Below are positions 10,023 to 20,379 of a DNA stretch of 64,000 bases, piece by piece; the first letter of the stretch is position 1, and each line of letters opens with the position of its first letter. This stretch comes from Microcebus murinus. Taxonomy: Eukaryota > Chordata > Mammalia > Primates > Cheirogaleidae. The translations under genes and the position numbers were made by a program. The stretch lies in NCBI RefSeq assembly GCF_040939455.1, contig NC_134129.1:16378001-16442000 (forward strand). Direction: 5' to 3'. Below the pieces are notes generated by a model. It searched no databases. It was not told the DNA's origin and saw only the letters and a program-made list of their open reading frames with translations.

Positions 10023-10789
10023 TGAAAATTTTGAAAGGCCCTTCACATTTGCCCTGCTTGGCCATCTTTTGTGTTCTCACGATCACAAGCAATGACAGTA
10101 AGCACGCGTTAGATTAACATGGGAGTTTTAACAAGCCACAAGGGCAATGCTTGTGAGCAAGAAGATTCTATCTGTAGTCTGGAAAGAAGGGCTCACTGGG
10201 TACCCTGAAGACTGTTACAAGTTGGTATTGCTCCTGGCCTCCTGAACCCCGAATTCTCTCAGGCCTCAGCCCTCTCCTAGTCCTCGCCCACGCAGACTGT
10301 TCACCCTCCGCGTTCCTGCATGTATTGGTGATGACTGCTGTCCCCCAAGGCCTTGCTGTGTCCAACGCACAGGCCTGTTCTGAAAGGCGGCCACAGTGCC
10401 ATGACAGCCACCCTCCTGGTTATGATCCTGCCCCTAGAGAGCCTTTATTGATTGAAGCGTATGTGTGAATACTGACCCCATCGCCCCAGAGCAAGTCCAG
10501 GATGAGGAAAGCATGGTTGAAATGAGTGCAGGAGCTAGAAGGCAGAAATACACAGGACTGAGCTCTCCCTCCCACTCCTGTACACTTGCTCCTTGTCCCC
10601 TATAGCATGACGCTACAGGGAGAAGGAAGAGAGGAGGTAGATGGGAACCAGGTCAGGTTGGTGGAAGGGACACCACTCTTCTGTGCTTGGCCTGGGGTAG
10701 AATTCTACTCGTCGTTAATTACCTAACCAACCAGTAGTAACCAGCCAACTGCAATTACCTGTCTACTTCTTCCCTGCCCTTCTGTCCCT
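10023..10789. other. Apparently unique sequence
   Basis: Mixed composition; no repeat recognised. A minus-strand frame of 65 codons near 10168-10365 has no recognisable content. Confidence 0.4.
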
Positions 10790-11135
10790 CCATAAGCAAG
10801 CATTAAGTGCATGCCCAGGTGCTAGGCACCAGGTGCTGCGGTTGTTAAACAGCATCCACGACCCCTTTACCTTGTGAGCCTGACATGCCAATGGGAATGG
10901 GAACCAATCCGATGAGCACGCATAAATGCACAGAGCTGCAGCGGGGACGCACTGCTGTGGAGGAGAGGTACACATACTCTGGGGAGAGTTGGAATCTGGG
11001 GAGTCAGGAAAGACTCCAGGGAACTAACTAACACTACAGCCAAGATCTGAAGGCTGTGTTCGAGTGAACTGAACAGGGAGAGCGAAAGGTTTTCCCGGCA
11101 GAAGGAACAGCCAGATCGCTTAGAAAAGCCTTTAG
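10790..11135 (-). repeat. L2-like ancient repeat, antisense
   Basis: CATGCCCAGGTGCTAGGCAC near the start and CGGCAGAAGGAACAGCC near the end match the order of an antisense L2 LINE 3' region (feeding-back words GCACCTACTATGTGCC and CAGAGGGAACAGC). Very diverged. Confidence 0.4.
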
Positions 11136-12861
11136 TTTTTAATGTTCCAACTCCCAGACACCCCCAAGGACCCATCCACGTGCAAGCGAATGTTTCTCTG
11201 AACCTAGGATATTCATTTCTTGTGTTTCGTATCAGCTATAAAATTTGTTTTTACAGCTGCACTTTGAGGTACAGAATTTGAACACATATCATAAAATGAT
11301 CACATGGAACCAGCCCACACATTGACTGTTCTGACATTGATTACTAAATGGCTACTGTCACCCAGCAGTTATTTTGTCACCTTGATAACTATAAAATAAG
11401 GACCAAAGGTTGGGCTCTTAAATGTAGGTTGTCTTAATAATATGATCTTGTACACATTTTAATTTTGCTTATAGTTACAGCTTTGATTTTGGATACAAGC
11501 CAAAATAGACTGAGTCTTGCCTGTATGTTGTTTTCTTTGTAATTTTGTGATAAGGTGAGTAGTTTTGTCAAGCACTGTTTTTAATGTTTGAATTTAGAGA
11601 ACTTCAAAGACCATTGGACCTGGGCAGAACATTCACCTGTGATTATTTGCACAGTGAAATGGTAGTATTATATCTCAAATGTTGAGTGAATGATTTCACT
11701 TCAAAGCATAGTTCCAGAATATTCTGTCTGGTCTCACCACAAGTTCATGTTCCTTAAAGTTTTATTATTACAAGGGTTGTTCAATGAATACAGTAGCGAG
11801 AAGATGGATGAAAAACATATGCTCTTATTCAAGGGCTCGGTTGGTCATTTTCTTTTTTAGACCTTCAGTCAGCAATCTTATTCATTTCTCCAAAATACAC
11901 GATTGTACCACACGGTGTGTAAAAACTATTGAAAATGTGTGTGTTAAAACTATTGAAAATGACGGACATATAGTATGGTAGAGGAATGGCAACAGGAAGC
12001 ATTATGTGTATTTAATTTTCTTAAGTTAAAAAACCAAACTCTCATTTTGATAAGATATAGTAACAGAAACCAAGTGGAAAGAAAGAAAAATATTACAGAA
12101 TTTTTCTTTTACTACAAAACTTTTTAGAATAGAATAGTAATGCTATTGAATAATGTTGACCTAAAAAATACTATGACATACTTTGAAGTATGATATTATC
12201 AATATAAAAACAGAATAACAATTAATGTCTTTTAAGATGACTACAGTTTAAGAAAAATAATTCTTTTAGATGAACAAGAGTGTTATTGATGGTTTGCTAT
12301 GATAGTTTTTCAGCAGGATTGCAGAGATTTTTCCTTGCTTTCTCCTAAGCTGACATCTGACTTGTTATCTGTATCTTAAGTGTTCTTGCAGTAGAAATAT
12401 TCATTTTCTTTCCAGATTTCCTTTCATATTTAGACCAAAGTTTATCTGTTCTCCTTTTCTCCAGGTTACTTCCCTGGTCTATATCCTTGAAGAAATTTAT
12501 ATATAATATAAATATTCTTAACTCATAAGAGCCATATTGAATTTATTGTGCTAACTGGTATAAGTAATCTATGATCACTGCTAGTTATATGCCCGTCATT
12601 TGTGTAAATATTATTCTACTGAGATGATCTTCTGCTAAAAGTTTCCTTGTGACCCTTAAGGTAGCTGCTGCCATGACAGAGTCGTCTCCCCTCTATTTTC
12701 TATATTTTTCTGATTCTTGTACACATTTTCCTTTTTTGTCATCTGTAACTATTGGAAAAAAACTTTGGTTCTTTTCTAAAAAGCAACGTGCTTTCATAAG
12801 TAAACTTCTAGAAGCACACATTTTAGTGGAAAATTATAGATGTCTCCAAAATTGTAGATGA
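11136..12861. other. AT-rich apparently unique sequence
   Basis: No gene found. A 24-base period tandem duplication of AAAACTATTGAAAATG occurs at 11922-11937 and 11946-11961. The word CAAGGGTTGTTCAATGAATA at about 11772 vaguely resembles a mariner terminus but no partner end was found. Confidence 0.4.
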
Positions 12862-13060
12862 TCAATAATCATGATTGATTACTTTCTAAGTGCCAGGCAT
12901 TAAGCTAAGTGCTTTACTTGGATTATCTCATCGAATCCTATGAAATCGGTGTCTTTTCTTTAAGCTAATTTTTTCAGATGAGGAAATTGCAGCTCAAATA
13001 AGTTAAGAAACTTGTCCAAGTTCTCATAAAGAGTAAGGGGTCACACTGGAATTCACACCT
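12862..13060 (-). repeat. MIR SINE, antisense
   Basis: Antisense MIR order is clear: AAGTGCCAGGCATTAAGCTA, GTGCTTTAC, TTATCTCATCGAATCCTATG, CAGATGAGGAAATTGCAGC, TAAGAAACTTGTCCAAG. An ancient mammalian tRNA-derived SINE. Confidence 0.75.
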
Positions 13061-13760
13061 GATAAGGGCATATTTTAAGATGGTTATTTTTTCTTTTTCC
13101 TGATAAATACTGCCACACTTCATTGCATTAGGGTATCTTCTGAAAGTGAGCTTACTCAATAGCAGAGCCTTTGCCCTCGGCCGTCCTGCCTTACTGTCTC
13201 TTCTCCCCTTTAAAAGACATTCAGTGACCTAGGACTGTCACTGACTATCCCTGAGAGTTTCCAGAGATTGGTACAGAAAGTATATCATGCTGCCTGTAGT
13301 TTTGAAAATGAGGCACAAGTGGGCTGTATCACATGTTCAAGACATTTACTTAAGTTATAAATACCCCTGTCTATTTCCAATTTCCAAAAGATCATTTGCA
13401 TTACCAGGAGGGTACCAGTTTCTCTAAATAGCAGCCTTCCTATTGCATTCAAATGTTGCATCAAAAATGGATGCATTGGGAGCCATTGCCCAAAGAATGA
13501 AGGTAAACTTGAGATAACACTGATATTTTACATAAAGAACAAACTTTATATAAAATACGTAAGGAAGGAAAGAAAGAAAAGGGGTAGGGGAGGAAAGAAA
13601 AGAAAAGGGAGTGTGAGACTGCAGTTTGCCTCAAAATCAGCCACAAACTGCAAGAGATAGACAGCTGATACATTGAGCTTAGCTAGAATAAAATTCTAAT
13701 AAGCACAGAATCTGCCAGAGGTACCCTTTTCCAAGAGCTGGTCATGTTCATTTGCAGAGG
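13061..13760. other. Apparently unique sequence with purine-rich run
   Basis: Includes a strand-asymmetric purine run at 13561-13612 (GGAAGGAAAGAAAGAAAA and following). No gene recognised. Confidence 0.4.
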
Positions 13761-13768
13761 CCCTAGAA

Positions 13769-13990
13769 CAGGGGTCCTCAAACTTTTTAAACAGGGGGCC
13801 AGTTCACTGTCCCCCAGACCGTTGGAGGGCCCTTGGAGAGTGTGGGCACATTCCACGCATGCGCACTGTGGGCCCAGGACAAGTCAGCTGCTAAGCAGGA
13901 CAGGCAGCGGTGACAAAAACACCCTGTGGGCCGGATAAACGTCCTTGACCCGCCGAATATGGCCTGTGGGCCATAGTTTGAGGACCCCTG
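13769..13990. mobile_element. hAT-superfamily non-autonomous DNA transposon (222 bp)
   Basis: The element starts CAGGGGTCCTCAAACT and ends with its exact 16-base reverse complement, AGTTTGAGGACCCCTG. It is flanked by an 8-base duplication CCCTAGAA (13761-13768) / TCCTAGAG (13991-13998), 6/8 matching. The central CCTAGA resembles the hAT target preference. Inside are words such as GGGGGCCAGTTCACTGTCCC and GCCTGTGGGCCATAG. It carries no transposase. Ends of this type belong to the group of hAT elements reported as horizontally transferred among tetrapods (SPIN, OC1 and relatives); the exact family is not certain. Confidence 0.88.
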
Positions 13991-14103
13991 TCCTAGAGAG
14001 TTACTTTAATCAAGTGAATCTACTTTTAGTAATTAAGAAAGTCATTTGAGATGAAGAATACTTGGATAAATTCTGGGTACCTTCATCAGATAACAGTGAT
14101 TCC

Positions 14104-14386
14104 TTTTTTTTTTTTTTTGAGACAGAGTCTTTGCTCTGTCACTCCAGCTAGAGTGCAGTGGCATCATCATAGCTTGCTATAACCCCAGACTCCTGGGCTC
14201 AAGAGATCCTCTTGCCACAGCCTCCTGGGTAGCTGGATCTATAGGTGCGTACCACAATACTGGCCAATTTTTCTATTTTTAGTAGAGATGGGGTCTTGCT
14301 CTTGCTCAGGCTGGTCTCAAACTCCTGAGCTCAAGCGATCCTCCTGCCTCGGCCTCCCAAAATGAGCCTCCCACTCACTCGCCTAA
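14104..14386 (-). mobile_element. Alu SINE, AluJ-like, antisense, 5' end eroded
   Basis: Antisense Alu with a short linker and T tail. The left-monomer end is lost after CCTCGGCCTCCCAAAATG, replaced by AGCCTCCCACTCACTCGCC. AGTGATTCCTT before and AGTGAGTCTTA after may be the diverged target duplication. Confidence 0.88.
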
Positions 14387-14446
14387 TAGTGAGTCTTATT
14401 CAAATTATGTAGTGGTCTTTCACTTTTCTCATTTAATAAGAGATAA

Positions 14447-14605
14447 GCACTATTGTCGTAGAGTCAGACAGATTTGGGGTTGAATCCTAACTTCCCTGTT
14501 TATTAGGTTGAAGACTTTGGGCTTCACTTTCCTTATCTGTTAAAGGGAGTGATAATATCTATTTGCTCTTTAGGATCATTACATGATTTGATGAAAGTGA
14601 AATCA
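14447..14605 (+). repeat. MIR SINE, sense
   Basis: AGAGTCAGACAGATTTGGGG, TTGAATCCTAACTTCCCTG, CACTTTCCTTATCTGTTAAA and GGATCATTACATG follow the sense MIR order. Confidence 0.7.
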
Positions 14606-16317
14606 AGGATCTCTCTTTCCTTCCATTTTTATTTCTTTTTAAAATGTGATTTTTATTTTAAATGTATTGATACCTTTCCTCTAAGGAACTGTGCTTCTTT
14701 TATTAGCTTTGGAGAATTGTTACACTGGGGGATAAATTGTATACAGAATAATTGCTCTGGGTTTTTAAAATTAGAAGTTCTATTAATAATACGAAGATAG
14801 ATTATATAGTTTTGTGCAATGAAAGTTGAAAGTCATGAGATCAGTATTCATAAATGAATTGTGAAAAAAGCATAAAAAAGACATTATTCCAAATACTATT
14901 TCCAGTGAAGAAGATGAAATTGCTAAATTAATCTTCATCACGTTATTAACAAGCATATGTTAAGCTCCTATTATTATGTGCCGGACCTTGCCTTAGATAT
15001 TTAAAATATATTTTTATAATTGATGCTTCCATTTTGTCATCTCAATGCGAAAAGAACTCAGGAAATGAGTAGATGAATAATTTTTTTTTTTGGTAGGGCA
15101 AGGTCATTTCACCTTTGTGAGAGTGTTTTCATATCACTGTGTACTTATTAAATTATTTGGTTCCATTTAATAAAGCCAGCCTTATTACTCCAGAGACCAA
15201 ATCCCTGGAAGGTAGTGAAAAAGCAAGTTTTCTTGTGTCTAATCACAGATGTGATTTGCATCTCCTCTCACTTGAAGTGAAAGTATTTTCTTTTTCTGTG
15301 TGTCACTGTTGAGTCATAATTTTATCCTGGTGTTATATTTATATCCTGATGGGATAAAAAGTTGTAAAATCTAAGCAAATTATTAAAAATGTATGCAGGT
15401 AGGAAGAGTTCCTGAGTTTGGTTATCAATCAGAGTACCATTCTCCCCACTCCTGAGTCCCCCAGTTGACTAGAAATAATGTTTTTGCTGGAAGGTATGCA
15501 TGTCCTTATACTTACACAAAAATACCTATCATTCTTTGGTTCTCTGATAACTAGGATTTGAGTTTGAACAGAAATGCAGGGGAATATTCTAAATCAGCTG
15601 TTGTCTAATAAGGAAGTAGGGGCCTGATAGAAGAAAACAAAAATCTTCCACCAGAGATTACAACTCTTACTATTATTACTACTGTTGTTATGTTGCATAC
15701 TATATTATATAATTACAGTAGTAATTATATGTATTTTACATCACCTAATAGCATCTTGTCACCTCCCCGGACTAAAGGCCAGCAGCACATCTGGAGGTAG
15801 TAACATCAGGCCAGCCGGCTGTCTCACCCTCTGTCCAGCCTGGGTTTGGGTTAAGTGACTTCTTGTTTTTTCTCTTGTACCAACTTGTCTACTAGTACCA
15901 CGTTTTTCTTTCTAAGGTGCCAACGTTAAACCGAGTAAGGCAATCAGGTTTGCATAACGGAAATAGGGGACATAGTGCCTTTATGAGCATTTCTTATGAC
16001 ACACCTTCCCAGGGAAAAGTCCTTAAAAACTGCCATGTGATCTCCCGGCCCTGAAGCACTTTGCACACAGGGTGTTACTTTCTAAATGAATGAATGACAC
16101 AGCTGCAGTGCGCGGGACTCGCAATGTAAGGGAACAGCAGGCAGGACCATGGACCACATTTACATTAAGAGCCCATCAGGCCTTTTAAAGCCTTTCTGGT
16201 TTGTACGCTCCCTCTCCTCATTTGCACTCGGAATGCCTTCCGTTCTAGCAAGCAGGATAGAAAGGTCCCTGGGACAGCAGGGGCCAGGAGGATCATGGTG
16301 TGTGCTTGGAGGAGCAG
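14606..16317. other. Apparently unique sequence
   Basis: AT-rich, with no confidently identified repeat or gene. A triplet-like ATT/ACT run is at about 15665-15690. Confidence 0.4.
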
Positions 16318-16500
16318 AGCAGGGAGAATCTGGATCCAGAAAATCCTGGCTTTGCCATTTACCGGGAGTCTGACCTTGGGCAAGCCATTGACCCCCTCTG
16401 GGCTTCATTGCCATCCCCTAGCGCTGCTGCAGGGACTCTGGGGCTCTTAGCAACGGGTCTGCACGGAATAAGAGCTCCATAAATATTAGCCATTAGTATT
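16318..16500 (+). repeat. MIR SINE, sense
   Basis: ATCCTGGCTTTGCCATTTAC, TGACCTTGGGCAAGCCATTG, ACCCCCTCTGGGCTTCATTG and AGAGCTCCATAAATATTAGC give a clear MIR from core to 3' end. The overlapping open frames on both strands (16149-16604) are by-products. Confidence 0.78.
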
Positions 16501-16624
16501 TGCCACATAGTAAATGCCAAAATATGAGTTCCGTTTTGTGTTTTCTTCACAAATGGGCCTTCAGAACTCAAGAAAGACCTGATGTTTTTGTAAGCTGTTA
16601 GCATATTTTAAATAAAGAAATGTC

Positions 16625-16949
16625 GGCTGGGTGCAGTGGCTCACACCTGTAATCCTAGCACTCTGGGAGGCTGAGGTGGGAGGATCGTTTGAGCTCAGGA
16701 GTTCGAAACCAGCCTGAGCAAGAGCGAGACCCCCATCTCTACTGAAAATAGAAAGAAATTAGCTGGAAAACTAAAAATATGTACAAAAAAATTAGCCAGA
16801 CATGGTGGCACATGCCTGTAGTCCCAGCTACTTGGGAGGCTGAGGCAGGAGGATTGCTTGAGCCCAGGAGTTTGAGGTTGCTGTAAGCTAGGCTGACACC
16901 ATGACACTCTAGCCCGGGCAACAGAGTGAGACTCTGTTTCAAAAAAAAA
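16625..16949 (+). mobile_element. Alu SINE, sense
   Basis: Complete Alu starting GGCTGGGTGCAGTGG; linker reads GAAATTAGCTGGAAAACTAA. Perfect 11-base target duplication AAAGAAATGTC at 16614-16624 and 16950-16960. Confidence 0.95.
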
Positions 16950-17228
16950 AAAGAAATGTCAAAACTGGTTTGTAAAAATTATGGCATATTTTAAATATTT
17001 ACATTATATTTCTAATATTATTATTTAAAGTAAGAAGGTTATCATTTAAAACAAATAAAGAAATTGCTTTATGTTGTTCATTACTGTGGCTTTAGAAATT
17101 TCTTACTGAAATTTAGAAATTTCAGATTCAGGAAAAAGAGAAAAAGGAGATTTTTCCAGGAGACATGTGCAAAATGAATTACCGTGTCAGTAAACTGGGC
17201 TCTGCTTTAGGTTTTCGCCTAAGTTAGT

Positions 17229-17475
17229 ATTAAATGCTCAGGCTCTGAAGTCAGACACAACCAGAGCCCGTCCCTACTTGGTGCATACCGAGTCTTAGCT
17301 ACTTAATCTCTCTAAACCTCAGTTTCCTCATCTCTAAAATGGCACTAAAAATACCTCATTCGTACGGTGGCTTTGCAGATTGAACGAGACAAGATATTAT
17401 TGTGCCGGGCCCGTGGTGGTTCTAAATGCTGACTCTGCGCTCCACTATGTTTCTTCATCTGTAAAATGGGGCGAT
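17229..17475 (+). repeat. MIR SINE, sense
   Basis: CAGGCTCTGAAGTCAGACAC, TACTTAATCTCTCTAAACCT, CAGTTTCCTCATCTCTAAAA and GATTGAACGAGAC give the MIR order. A second phrase TTCTTCATCTGTAAAATGGG just after suggests another MIR piece at 17449-17475. Confidence 0.72.
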
Positions 17476-18127
17476 TGACAACTCCCGTTCATAGCCGTGG
17501 GAGGATCTAACCAGCACGACCCTTCGCTGTTTCTGGGTCCCTGCTTCTGGGGACCCTCTCTCTGTTTTCATTTTATCCAGAGTTGACTGCCTGTTTCCTT
17601 GGAGGCAAGGGACAGGGGGGTCACCTGGCTGGAGTTCATCTGGAGAAGAAATCTGATGTCCTAAATTGCTCCTGGTACAAACTTTCAACCACTTCTACTT
17701 AGCTGTACTCTACACCCTGGCCCACGGCGGTTCCTGGTACCCCAATTCCTGAGCGTCTCAGATACCATGGCACTGGGTGGCCCGCCACTCGGGGGTTTTC
17801 TCAGCAATAAGTCACTTAACCCTTGTCTGTGTGCTTCCCACCTTCCAAAAGTCTCTTTTTATCTTGCACCAGGTTCATTTGCCATAGTTTCTTTGTATTT
17901 CATGGATTGGTACCTTTTTTTTTTTTACCGCTTTACTATCAGTTTTAGGGGTTTGGAGTATAAGCAGGTATAAACTTGCACATTCAATCTTCCACGCTTC
18001 GCTGGAAGCTCTCAGCCATGATGTCTCAAGCAATCGATGACGGATCCAAAAGCAAAGACACACGCTGAAAGATTCAGTTAAGGGCAGATTGTCAGGGGCG
18101 ATTTTGCTTTCCTTTTCTGACAATGGT
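17476..18127. other. Apparently unique sequence
   Basis: No repeat recognised; open frames on both strands under 95 codons are unremarkable. Confidence 0.4.
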
Positions 18128-18245
18128 TTTGAACTTTGACCGCAAACTGGAATCACCTGTGGGTCTTCCTAACTATTAGTGCCTGGGCCCAACTCCAGAG
18201 AGCCTGGTGTCAGGGCCTGGGGTGTGTGGCCTACGGATAGCAGCT
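18128..18245 (+). mobile_element. MER5-like hAT-Charlie fragment
   Basis: GGAATCACCTGTGGGTCTTC, CTGGGCCCAACTCCAGAGAG and TCAGGGCCTGGGGTGTGTGG recall the core of MER5A/B. Both termini are missing. Confidence 0.5.
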
Positions 18246-18490
18246 GTCAAAGCCGCCCAGTGTCACCAGTGTGCAGCCAGTCCCCTGCTACAAGTACTTC
18301 CATCCTGAAATTCTGTGTGTGTTTCAAGTAACCATTTTCCCCGGGACATTTATGTGCAATTTCAGCTGAAGATGCAGGTAACTCTCTATGCAGTTCTCTG
18401 ACTGACCGATATATTGAAAGCATATGTTATTTTTGTTTTGCTAAATAAAATATTAATTCAGATATTTTCTTAAAATAAATAAATCCCCTG

Positions 18491-18803
18491 GGCTGGGCGC
18501 AGTGGCTCACGCCTGTAATCCTAGCACTGTGGGAGGCCAAAGCAGGAGGATTTCCTTAAGCTCAAAAGTTCAAGACCAGCCTGAGCAACGGCAAGACCTT
18601 GTCTGTACAAAAAAAAATAGAAAAATTAGCCGGGCATGGTGGCGCGCGCCTATAGTCCCAGCTACTCGGGAGGCCGAGGCAGGAGGATCGCTTGAGCCCA
18701 GGAGTTTGAGGTTGCTATGAGCTAGGCTGATGCCACTGCACTCTAGCTGGGGTAACAGAGCAAGACTCCGTCTCCAATCAATCAATCAATCAATCAATAA
18801 ATA
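18491..18803 (+). mobile_element. Alu SINE, short-linker, with TCAA tail
   Basis: Sense Alu with a short linker (ACAAAAAAAAATAGAAAAATTAGCC split across), lacking the lemur segment. The tail has become (ATCA)n then (ATAA)n. Imperfect target duplication AAATAAATAAATCCCCTG at 18473-18490 and again about 18804-18821. Confidence 0.92.
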
Positions 18804-19078
18804 AATAAATAAAATCTCCTGCTCCCCACAATTATGTGGAAATGTACTAGTAAAGTATTACAACTGAAATCGGATTCTTATTTAAATAATCTCTATAATA
18901 GCCCCGAATACTAAAATTGCCGCCTCTGTCTTGGCATGGTTACTTGAGGTAGAATGTTAGAGTTCATTAGATTTGTAATTATTAATAGATTTGCAGTTAG
19001 GTAAGTTAGTAATAAAGTCAGCTGCCCATTGAACGGTCAGATTTTATCTGGTAGCATTACTCACCCTGGGAAATCGTA

Positions 19079-19709
19079 TGCCGAGGGTGAAGGGGAGGTT
19101 TGCTTCTTCCTGCCTTTCTGAGCCGGCTTGCACTGAGAGCGCTCAGTGCTCTCCTACGCTCTGGGCCGCCATCTTGTTCCTGCCATCTTGTCTCTGCCTG
19201 GCCCCACAGCCGCCCAGTAGTGGTGTCGATAGCCTCACGTTTTGCCTGCTCACACGGCACAAGACATACAAGGCTGCATTTTTAGGCTCTACTGTTATAT
19301 TCGAGATTTACAAGGCCACAGGACAGAGAGACAGAGTCACCGAGGCTGTAATTATTAACAGGGGTTTTATTGTCTAGCTCGAGCTAGGGTCTGAGCCCCC
19401 AGAGTGCCAGCGCAGTGGCCTCTTCTTCCGGCAGGGACCCCCCCTTTGTGTGCTAGTGACCCTTTTATAGCTAAGTTGTTTACACACTGGTCATGCATCC
19501 GCCCCCACAGTGATTCTTACTTTATTCTGCACTTGATAGGTTCTAACCTGTTCCGGGTCTTAGCTGAGAGACTCCGGTTTCTGCGTTCTTTGTCTTTCTC
19601 TTTTGCATCCCATAATGTACTCATAATGCCTTGCGGTTAGCAAATAAGCAATAAACAGAAGCTGGAAGGTGTCCATTGTCTTTATAGCCCAATATCTTGC
19701 ACTACCACA
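19079..19709 (-). mobile_element. Probable solo LTR of an endogenous retrovirus
   Basis: Read on the minus strand the block has LTR architecture: a U3-like region, a TATA box CTATAAAAG (plus strand 19464-19472), then about 95 bases downstream a polyadenylation signal AATAAA (plus strand 19366-19371), then a U5-like stretch. The plus-strand ends TG...CA at 19079 and about 19709 are best guesses; no clean short target duplication was found. No gag, pol or env remnants flank it, so it is a solo LTR. The family was not recognised. Confidence 0.6.
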
Positions 19710-19861
19710 TTTGGAAAACAGAATGAGAGGCCTCTGGTTACCCTCCCAACTCTGAATGGCACTTGCCTACTTCCTTCTTATGAGCAAGTACTCTGTCCTG
19801 GCATTTTTGTCTTGTCAGCTGTACTTGACTTTTCTCCTTTTCCCTGTGTCTCCTTCCACGT

Positions 19862-20218
19862 CCTCATTATTCCTTCTTCTTCCCTTCTTCTTTCTTCTTT
19901 CCTCTTCTTCTTCTTTCTTCTTCTTCTTTTCTTCTTCTTTCTTCTTCTTCTTCTTTCTTCTTTCTTCTTGTTCTTCTTTCTTCTTCTTCTTCTTCTTCTT
20001 CTTCTTCTTCTTCTTCTTCTTCTTCTTCCTTCTTCTTCTTCTTCTCCCTTCTTTCTTCTTCTTCTCCCTTCTTTCTTCTTCCTCCTTCTTCTTCTTCTTC
20101 TTCTTCTTCTTCTTCTTCTTCTTCTTCTTCTTCCTCCTCCTCCTCCTCCTCCCCCTCCTCCTCCTTCTTCTTCTTTCCTCTTCTTCTTCCTTCTTCTTCT
20201 TTCTTCTTCTTCTTCCTC
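19862..20218. repeat. Long TTC/TCC (GAA·GGA) polypyrimidine tract
   Basis: Roughly 357 bases made almost only of T and C on this strand, mainly TTC triplets with TCC triplets at 20133-20165 and some TTTC steps. It directly abuts an antisense Alu where its T tail should be, so it is an expanded Alu tail. Pure purine/pyrimidine mirror tracts like this favour triplex DNA. Confidence 0.95.
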
Positions 20219-20379
20219 ACTCTGTTGCCAGGGTGAGGCCAATTAATTTCTTTCTATTTTTAGTAGAGATGGGATCTCGCTTTTGCTCAGGCTGGTCCTG
20301 AACTCCTGAGCTCAAACAGTCTGCCCACCTTGGCCTCCCAGAGTGCTAGGATTACAGGCGTGAGCCACCGAGCCTGGCC
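20219..20379 (-). mobile_element. Alu SINE, antisense, internally deleted
   Basis: CTCACTCTGTTGCCAGGGTGA joins abruptly to the linker GGCCAATTAATTTC and the left monomer, so nearly all of the right monomer is gone. Its tail is the expanded TTC tract. Confidence 0.9.

Noticed and set aside
11765..11860. CAAGGGTTGTTCAATGAATA as a mariner terminus
   Set aside because: No inverted partner and no TA-flanked boundary within the expected distance.
19756..20301. Open frames up to 181 codons on both strands rich in Ser/Phe/Leu or Arg/Glu/Lys
   Set aside because: They are translations of the TTC/TCC tract in different frames. Low-complexity DNA without stops explains them fully.
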